A stretch of DNA of 34,281 bases, taken from contig BFEA01000391.1 in assembly GCA_003427395.1 (NCBI GenBank), forward strand, positions 430,979 through 465,259, read 5' to 3'. Positions 1-9,265 of this stretch are shown piece by piece (positions within the stretch are counted from its first letter, which is position 1; every line of letters starts with the position of its first letter). Under the pieces are notes generated by a model, which was not told the origin of the DNA, ran no database searches, and saw only the letters and a program-made list of their open reading frames with translations. The stretch is from Chara braunii. Lineage: Eukaryota; Streptophyta; Charophyceae; Charales; Characeae. The position numbers and the translations under genes are program-made.

Positions 1-433
1 TGTCTGGGTACCTGCACACAACAAGTGAATGTATCCGTCCATAGGCCTGGGTACGGTACCTTTGACTCTACAGTTGTCTTTGACTGTTGAATTTCCCTTG
101 TGCTGCGTTTGGTCACACAGCCTCCTCNACAGACTCAGGCTGNGCATGTCTCGGTCACATAGCCCAGCACAGACAACTGAGTCTGTGTCTTACCGGGGGC
201 AAAGTTTTGAGCCCCGGTCTGCTGTTGAACAGGGTTACTGCAGTATGGTCGAAGGAACCCTGATCAGCATTGATTGCTCCTATTAGGAGGATTGACTGTG
301 AGAGCTTACCATTCCCCGTTGTCCCTCTTAGTTTCCTCTGTAACAAGGACAACTTACATGAGCACTCGTGTTTTTCTTTAGTACCCATTGTCACATGACT
401 GTCCTCATATGTCCCTTGGATCCTGTGGAGGCT
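1..433. other. Unassigned sequence with two ambiguous bases
   Basis: I see no supportable gene here. Two isolated N positions (127 and 143) lie in it. Short open frames exist on both strands but none shows a recognisable motif. The minus-strand side continues past the end of the LINE remnant at 434-965 and may be its 3' untranslated part, but no poly-A tail or target-site duplication is visible to confirm this. Confidence 0.4.
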
Positions 434-965
434 TCATTGATGGCCGATGTGCACTTCTCCCTGTTGCTTCCAAATTGTGTCAGTCCTTCGAATGTATGTC
501 ATGTCCTCTGATCCATGTGATCTTCCCCCGCAGCAGCCAAGTCTTAATAAACTTGGAGATAATTGTATGCATTTGGTCTTCATTGTCTGGTTGTTTGTCT
601 TGTTTTGTTCCATCTGCACATAATCTCCGTCCGAATCAGGGTCCTTGTTTCCGCCCAAAACCTTTTCCCTTAGTGTTGACAATCCTTCGATGGTATTGTT
701 GCACCCCTCCTTCCATATCATCCAGAGTGTGACCTTGCTGATCAGGCTATCCCATATGCTCTTGGCGCTTTTGAGACTGGGTGGGACGTTAGTCTAGAGT
801 AGTACTTGGATGGGTTTTTCAGGGAAGGGTTTGGTGAAGAGTGAATTTCAAAGGTCGGAGGCTCTACCCCAGTATTTTGTCACTTCAGTGCATTGAATTA
901 GGCAGTGGAGCAGGTTCTCCAGCTCGTTGTTTGTGCATATTGCACAGATTGAAGAATCCCTTTTT
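434..965 (-). pseudogene. LINE (non-LTR retrotransposon) ORF2 C-terminal remnant, zf-RVT-like
   Basis: Read on the minus strand, the segment starts with a zinc-knuckle-like pattern CAIC-x6-E-x4-HC-x3-C (CAIC codons at about 946-935). A Trp-rich stretch follows near 730-670 (KVTLWMIWKEGCNN). This order, a C..C...HC...C knuckle followed by an aromatic 'LW.IWKE.N' block, is the usual C-terminal end of plant LINE reverse transcriptases (zf-RVT family). An in-frame stop follows the knuckle and there is no RT core, so this is a 5'-truncated, decayed copy. The frame then runs about 95 codons to a stop at 434. It is antisense to the primase gene downstream. Family assignment is from motif resemblance only. 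Confidence 0.55.
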
Positions 966-1074
966 TTCTAATTATATAATTTATTTTTTTTCGAGGATGC
1001 TTTTTGGGCATCCCGGCTAAGCCGGGGTGAGCCCCCCCCCCAGGCCCAACTGGCTGGCGCCCGTCCTCACACAG

Positions 1075-1239
1075 GTTTTTTTACCAAGTGTTCCTCAAGT
1101 TAACACGTTAATTGTCTTGAATACTAAAAATATTTTTCATCGAAAACTTTTTGCAGACAAATTCTCAAGGCACTTACTTATAAAGATCCCCGGAGTTCTG
1201 TTTAATCACAATTATCAGGTTGGAGAATTTGTTGAGAAG
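1075..1239 (+). CDS. PRIMPOL: PrimPol exon E1 (AEP motif II, SxH)
   Basis: 55 codons, phase 0 at both ends. The acceptor is CTCACACAG and the donor AAG|GTGAGT. The translation contains KFSRHLLIKIPGVLFNHNYQ then VGEFVEK. This matches the PrimPol segment that carries the SxH triad (Ser and His here in SRH) followed by the conserved 'F..N..VG.FV' stretch. SxH contributes to nucleotide binding in AEP polymerases. It joins in phase to E2. Confidence 0.82.
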
Positions 1240-2280
1240 GTGAGTCTAATCACTCTCTTCACATTGCGCTCCGTGGTCTTCTACTCAAAACCTTTGCCCT
1301 CCCCCTTCACCTATTACATCCCCACTCACCTATCACCCATCCAAATCCGCCATCAATCTACTTTGTCGGACATTATTTTCTCCCTCATAGCCATTGTTAC
1401 ATCCGCCGATGATCGGCGCCCTGTTTTGGTCAGCACCACATATATATATATACATACATATACCGGGCAGTTCTGTTTGTGACGATATATACATATATAT
1501 ATATATATATACATGGTTACCAGCCTGTACGTACAGAGGCCCCCGGGCCAACCTCCGTACGTTCGGGCGTTCGAGGTCCCATTCGAGGGCCGAACCCCGC
1601 GGAACCTGAAGAGGTTCGGACCCCGCCAAAAATTATTTCGGGGCCTAAACATTATTATGTTTTCTTGAAGTTTTTTTTGTGAGTTCTCTATGATGTGAGG
1701 TACATGCCTCTAAATTTTGAGATCATTTTGCTTAGCCAAAAAAAAAAAGAAAAATCGCCAAAGATGGTGGTGTCAAAACATGCTCACCCACTCACTATTT
1801 TGTTTTTTTTCTCTTTTCTCTTTTTGTTTTCACTTTGTTTCGGGGCCTAAACAATTTTTTTTTTTGTTTTTTTTTTTAATGAGTTTTGTATCATGTGAGA
1901 TACATATCTGTGAATTTTCAGGGAATTTGACTAGGCCAAAAAAAAAAAAAAAATCTCCAAAGATTGAGGTGTTTAAAACGTGCCCGCCCGGCACACTGAT
2001 TATAATTCTCTCTTCAAAATTTTTATTTCTATATTTATTTTTTGTTTTCCGTATTTTATTTTTCTTTCAAATTTGGTAACGAGTTTGGATGTAACTCTGA
2101 GGCAAATGTTGTTCAGTTTATTTGTCTGCATAACATATATTTGTTTCAGATGTTTTGAGGACGTTTTTTTTTTTTTTTCCGGGTCCGCGTTCGGCCCGAG
2201 CGGCCGAACGTGTCTACAGGGGTCCCGGACTTTCGGGCGTTCGGGTTTGGGCGTTTGGCCCGTCCCGAACGCCGGTTACC

Positions 2281-2340
<60 letters not shown>

Positions 2341-5300
2341 GATGAGTCGGTGAAACTCAGCTGATTCAGTTTGTCACAGTTCCTTGTTTTTTGTCCTCTT
2401 CCCTCCTCCCTGTCTATGGTTAATGATACGTAAATACATATGTATATATACATTTGTCACAACCCCTCGTTAGTTGTCTTCTTCTTCCTCTTTGCCTACA
2501 GTTTGCCAGGCAGTTTCTATTTGATGATATATACCACGACTTCACAAGGCCCCTGCTACAATTTTCTCTGGTCGCGGTCGTCACTAAAGGGGCATGTTGT
2601 GCCTCTAGTGCCAACGGCGTGTTTGGAGTGTATTTTTCCGTTGTGACAGACCTTTCCTTGTTTCGTGGGTGTTTGGCTATCTTTTGATGGGTTGTGTGAA
2701 CCGACAATCTATGGAGTTTCCCATGTGGTGTGAGTGAGTGATACTCTGCTTTGATTCAGTTGTAGTGCAGTCGTTGATGCTTGATCACAACCCGGTGAAG
2801 GTGGATTATCACTTATAGTGTAATCAATTAGGGAATTGTGCAGACAGTTGAGGGTTCATCCTCCTGATGAGTCGGTGACTCATAAATGACTACCTCAACA
2901 TACATTGGCGGTCCGCCTCCTCTGATCATTGTATCAGGATGTGTGACGGTTTTAAATAGGTGATTCATAAATGAGTACTCAACCTGCTCATGATTTTTAC
3001 TTACGAACTTTTGAATTTTGCAAAAGGCAGGGGCAAGGCCAACTTCAGAACCCATCTTAAAAAATAAGGGGCCCCAATTATCCCCCCATTATCCCCCCTA
3101 TCGCCCCCCCTGGAGCTTCCCTGACCGAACTGCTCCCTAAATAGTTTATCAGCGGATTTGGGTCGTACTCAGCTAAAACGGTACAACTCCCAACTCAGAT
3201 ATGGGATAAACAAAGTGGAAGATTTCGTTTGTGACTGGTCGGCTACCAGTTGGCCAACTTGGTTGATATACTTTCGGTTTTGTTGATATACTTTCTGTTT
3301 TTTCAACTTGTGTTTTTTTTTTTGTAGGTGTGTAAATATGTTGAACACAATCGACGCAAGTTTCGATCTTATGAAGATCTGTATGTGTTAACATCAAAGG
3401 GAGTCTCTCTCTTTATTGACAGAGCTGTTTACAAGACGAAGCAACTAATGAGGTTGCCATTTTCCACCAAACAAGGATTTTCATCGTGGCTGATTCCAAC
3501 TGGACGTTTTGGCACTCCAACGTTCACGGTGAGAAAGAAATAATACTGTTTGTTTTTTCTGTTTCCTTGTGAATGTTTGCACTGGAGAACCTTTTTTAAC
3601 GATGATAGAGCTTTGATTGTTGCATGGTAACCGCGGACCTACATAGCAGACTCAAACAGTCAAAACGCAGACTGTATTTCCAACATGTGTCTCGGAGCAA
3701 TCGAGACAGTCCGGTGATCTGGACATTCCCAGACAACCGGCGCATATAGTCAAAACTAACATCAAAACCTCTGAAAATGTCCGGACCTGAAAATTCAGAA
3801 TAATATAATATGTATATCAGGGCTGGAAATCTGGTAGCCCCCCCCCCCCCCCCCCCCCCCCCCTCGGCCGACCGACCCAAACCGATCAGGGTGTTTTGCT
3901 TGCTTATGATGAGTTGTGTGAACCGCCAGTCTGTACAATTTTCCATCTGGTTTGTGTGAGTAATAATCTGCTCTGATTGGGGTGTCGTGTAGTTGTTGGT
4001 GCGTAACCACAACCGGGTGAAGGTGGATTATCACGTACAGTGTTACAGTTTAGGGGATACTGCAGACTGTTGAAGGTTGAGTCTCCTGATGAGTCGGTGA
4101 AACTTCGACGAAACAGTGTGGCAAAGCCCCTTGTTTGTTCTCCTCTTCTCCCTCTCCACCTACGATCCACCGCCAGTTCTATTTAATGATAACTAGCCAA
4201 CTGGAATATATAGAAGGCTAACGGTATGTGTTATACCGTTAGGCTTTCAGGCATTCCAGTTGGCTACTTCTTATTTGGCCCTTGTTAGTAGTTTTTCGTA
4301 CTACGGTAGACTGTAGATCTGGGGTTATCACATGATTCTTGGCCTCAACGACGTTGATTGCTGCTCCTAGTTCTTTTTTTCGCTCATTTCTTCTTGCTGC
4401 TAGCTTCCCTGAGGTTGTCAATGCTGCTCTGGACAGGTTATATTTGTCAAATAGAATTGGCCAGTAGACTGCAGGCAGAGAGGGAGGAGAGGACAACCAA
4501 CGAGGCCCGTAACAAACTGTATCTATATATATATAATATATATAGATTTTCTTGATTTATCTGTATCGACCTTATGCAGGGGCCATGCTAAAATTGCTAA
4601 TCTTCTCTTTATTGTTCAAAAGTTAATGGACGTTTGGAATGAACTACTTGGTAAGGAATTCTTACGTGATCTCAGACAAAAGTTGTTCAATTGTTTTGCT
4701 GCATAACATAGTTTTCTTTTCGGGATTTGCTCTCTTCTTTTCATGGCGTGGATGGTTTTTGTTGTCACAGGTGGAAAATGTTACCGAGGTGAAGAAAATT
4801 TTCATCACAGAGTTCACTTGTCAAAGTCAACGATTAGAAAGTTCTTGCGGACAAAGCTCAGAGAATTATGATGTGCTTGGTGGAACCCTCTCTGCGCAGG
4901 TAAAATGAAAATAAAAACAAGCTTGTTACTTATCAATGTATATGAAATTGTTGCTATTCATAAAAAGAGCCGAGTACAAAAATTTGGTATAAATTTATTG
5001 AGGTAAGGTGTGGCTATTTCGTGTTAACTTTTTTCATCAATCATCCACCTTTGTTTCCAAATAGATCTTACCCGCATCCCCACCTTCAATCCCTCTCCAG
5101 AACCTGTATTTCTGGCTGGCACAGAAAGTGAAAGAGGTAAGTTGGGCGGGGAATGTATGGAGCATACCCTGGGGTTTGAATCGGGGATAAGACGAGGGCT
5201 AAGTCAGTTTGGGGGCCCATCAACAAACCCATTTCTCTGCAATGTGTTCCCTGGTAGAGATTAAGGTACTGAGGGGAAGAAAAGTGCTAGGTTGGAGGGG

Positions 5301-8300
5301 TTAACAGGGTCGAATGAAGAGGTATGTTGTTGCAATTTATATTATTAACAATTATTATTATATTGTGTTGTTAAACCACCACTCCCTTCGACATCAAGAA
5401 ATTTATACCAAAGGAAGGGGGGACCGGTAACACAGGTTCATTAGGGCTACCGATAGTACGGTGTTATGAACTTGGTTGCTTGTTGTCGAAAGGCCAGCAC
5501 TCACTCACATAGACTCCCATGCATGCCCATACATACAAAGAAGGAAGGGGAGAGAATGGGAGTGTCACACCGCACAGATGACACCGAAAATGAATTCTCT
5601 CCACAAAATCCTCACAACCAATCACAAAATGACACCAAGTACATCACATCTAGAAAACAATGAAGAAATTATAGTTCATCACCAATATCAACACTATTTA
5701 TTAAACTCAGAGAATCATTTTGTCATGATAGTCTTAGAAACATGGTGCGCTGCTCCCAGATGAGCAGCGCCTCTCACCCAACCACTGGGAACTGCTATCC
5801 ACTACCCCAGAACCCCTGAAACACCCAGCGCCACCCAGATACGGTCTCTATAGGGAAGCGCCAACATGAAACAGGCCCCTGAGGCCAAGCGCCACACAGA
5901 GGATGAAGGAGAAGACAAGCGCCACAATCTCTGTTGAAGACACAGTGCCAGAAGACCTCCCTGGAGAAGAGTCAGCAGCAGCGCCACCTGTCCTGACAGC
6001 CACGATCTCTGTAGTGATGCTGCTATGGCTGCATCGGTCCTCCCTGACACCCTACTCCCGAGGAGGGTTTCGCAGGGCACCACTTCTCACACACTGAGCA
6101 GCCCTCAGATAACCCAGATCCCTGAGAAGTCCAAACGGGCTTCCGGAGGATAGCAGCGGACCACGGAGTACGGAGTACCAACTGTCAAAAGCCTCCAACA
6201 GACGACGATACTCAAGTCCTAGCCTCGGACCTACTGGGACCGGTACTGTTTCAGTTCAGTTTGTTCAGCCTCTACCCTACCCGCCTATAGGCTATAGGAC
6301 TGATGCTACGGGCCAAGGCCGCTAGGGCCTCCCGTCCTAGTGATAGCGCGGGACTGCTATGGGCAGTTAGGGTACTATAGGAAATTCGTGTTAGTACAGG
6401 GACTGCTATTTACCCAAATTTACAGATATGTCCCTCATGAATTTTCCCACAGGCTGAAATTGTGGTTAGTCCCTTACACAAACAAAATTACGAATCTGTC
6501 CCTACTATGGTACAACCTCATGTCGACGTGACGCAGGCTGCAGAATCAGCAAGTCATTGCAACGGTGTGTGGAGAACTGAAAGAGTGGCAAAAAATGAGA
6601 ATATGTCGAATTGCCTCTCCGATTTATTTCATGGTTCCAATGATTTTTTTAATTTTTAAAAATATTTTTCCTGAAGAAGGTCAGGGCCAAATTTGTGGAC
6701 CCTCCAATTTCCAGGGTCTTTGCCACATTCTTCGGAGCGCGAAAAATCGCTGAAGTTGGAGTACTATTCTCGTTGGCCCACAAATGGGACAGTGGCAAAA
6801 CTGGAACATGCAAAACTGATATTTTTCTTGGAGAGAGAACGAGCAAATCTACAGACCCTCAAATTTTCAGAATTTTCTGACAGTTCTTCTAAGCGGGAAA
6901 AATCGCGAAAGTTGTCGTTGTCAAATTGCAGGACTAGGCCCACTGTTCCGGCCTCCACTAGCCACCCTCCCTAAAATCCCGCCGAAACTCACAGGCAGGG
7001 TTATTTCCTGCTGTGGGAGAGAGTGGTGGTTTAAGAAAACAAGTGCATGCTCATCACAGATGCGGCAGAGAGCAAAAGGAAAGGGGGAGGGATTTGTAGG
7101 AATAGTTTTTTTGGAGTTGGAACACCATCGAGAAAGTTATTGGAACAATTTTCGGTCATCATGTTTTTTCAGGTATAGATCGTCTACTAAGCGACAACTT
7201 TCATGGAAGTAGACAGGTTGCGTTGCCAACCACTAGACAACCGTGCTCTGCGATGGCATGATGCATGCAGGAGCACGTGCCGATTTCTCACATACGTCAT
7301 CATGGCACAGGTAGTGGCAACTGCCGTGTGTTCCTTCTGACAACATCCAGATGCAACGTACCAGAGCACGATGCATGCAGGAGCACGTGCCGATTTCTCA
7401 CATACGCCATCATGACATGGATAGTGGCTGCTGCTGTGTGTTTCTTCTGACGGTATCCAGATGCAACGTAGCGAGGGGAGCACACCAAACGTGGGGCCCA
7501 GAGTGGGCGGGACCACTGCGGGGTAGGCTTTGGGGGTTGGCGAAACCTATTGCAGGACGGCAGAGAACCTGTCTATCTGAGTGCAAGTTAGTCTATTCAG
7601 GCGTTGGCAAGGGAAGCTGTAGGTGGAGAAGTGCAAAGGGTCTGTGCAAGGCGGGGCAAAACTCACCTGGATGTGGTGAAGACTCTGCCAGATACTCTAA
7701 AAGCCCGTTACGAACAGGTTGCATGTGGCTGCAATCCATTTGATGTTCGTCTGCAGATTTGTAGATCATAGGTGCTAACAAATAGTTCATGCTCATCACA
7801 AATGCGGCAGAGAGCAAAATAAAAGGGGGAGGGATTTGCAAGAATATTTTTTTTGGAGCTGGAACACCATCGAGAAAGTTATTGGAAGAATTTTGGGTCA
7901 CCAAGTTTTTTCAGGTATAGATCGTCTACTAGAGTATCCATCGCACTAAAATCTCTTTATACATCGTATTTTTTTGTTGTTCCTCACATAATTATTATGA
8001 TGTGTGTGATCTGTGTTGTTCCTCTATTTTTTTGCAGGGTGAGACAGTCAATGATATTTGTCTGCAAGCAGTTCAGGTTGGAGATGTCGAAAGCGTTTTT
8101 CAGCATTATGCTCAAATTGGTGGAATCTTCAAGCTTCGTCGATCACCATACCCAGCCCTTGATAGTTTTGTCTTATCACTTGCAAGCAAACACAGTCTGC
8201 CAAACAAAAAATGTGAGGCTAGAAGCCTAGAATCCCTTTTGAGTTGCACTTTACTTATTGAAAATTCTAGTAGTTTTTTTATCTTGTTTGTCTCATTTGA

Positions 8301-9192
8301 TAATATATTACACACTTGGTATTCTTGTTCCATAGCAACTAAAACATAATCGTTCTTTTGTTTTTCAATTTTTTTTTAATGGACAAGCACTGTTCGCGGA
8401 TTGACTGTGTATCCTGCGGAAAGGAATTTTGTCTTTGATATCTCAGGAACTCGTTTTTGCAGCTATATCGGACGTCAACACAAAAGAAATGGTGGTGAGT
8501 TTTAATCACAATTCTATTTGTTTTTCCCAATTTTACCTAGACCACCTAGCAGCATGGGCGTAGTGAGGACCACTGGATTGTAAGACAAAGGAGACCCTAG
8601 GAGTGGGAGGAGGAAAGAGAGTGTCAAGCGCAGAAGTGGGAGGAGCAAGAGCGAGAGCACCAGGAAAGGTGGAAGCGGCACTGGGATAGTAGGCGAGAGG
8701 AGCAATAGGAGGACGAAAGTGAGTGGGAGGACGACTGCAAGTGGGTGTAGCCGATAGTTTATCTCGACTTCATTTTTGTGTTCATCACGGTGGTTTCTCC
8801 CCCTCTTTCTACCCTCCCCTCAATGCTTACCTTCTTCAAGTTCTCCTCGGCCTGCACCGCAGCATGGCTGCGGTGGGTGCTGCGGTGGACCCACTTGTTG
8901 AATCAATTTTTTCACCTCCTGCATGTGACAGAGTATTTTGTTTGTGTGTTTAAGATTGATTTTGTTCTTTTTCCTGTGGTTTCAGTCATGTGTATTGTCA
9001 ACTGCAGATCAAGAAAGTGTCATTTCAAGTGTCATGATGTAGAATGCAAAGGTATGAAACAAATCATTCGTAGTCTTCTTTTTTCACCCTAGACAAAAAG
9101 AAAACAATTTATTATATAATTTATGAGATCCTTGGGTACACTCAAAAAATAAAATAAAAATAAGGTATTCCCTCGGCTTTTTTTCTCTTTTT

Positions 9193-9265
<73 letters not shown>

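Larger units (their letters stand above)
5137..8037 (+). other. Large primase intron (intron 4)
   Basis: A 2.9-kb stretch without a supportable gene. It holds a degenerate ~30-bp AGCGCC-periodic tract (5766-5985) and the TRIM-like unit at 7046-7931. Between them (about 6000-7040) I see only short open frames with no motif. Confidence 0.55.
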
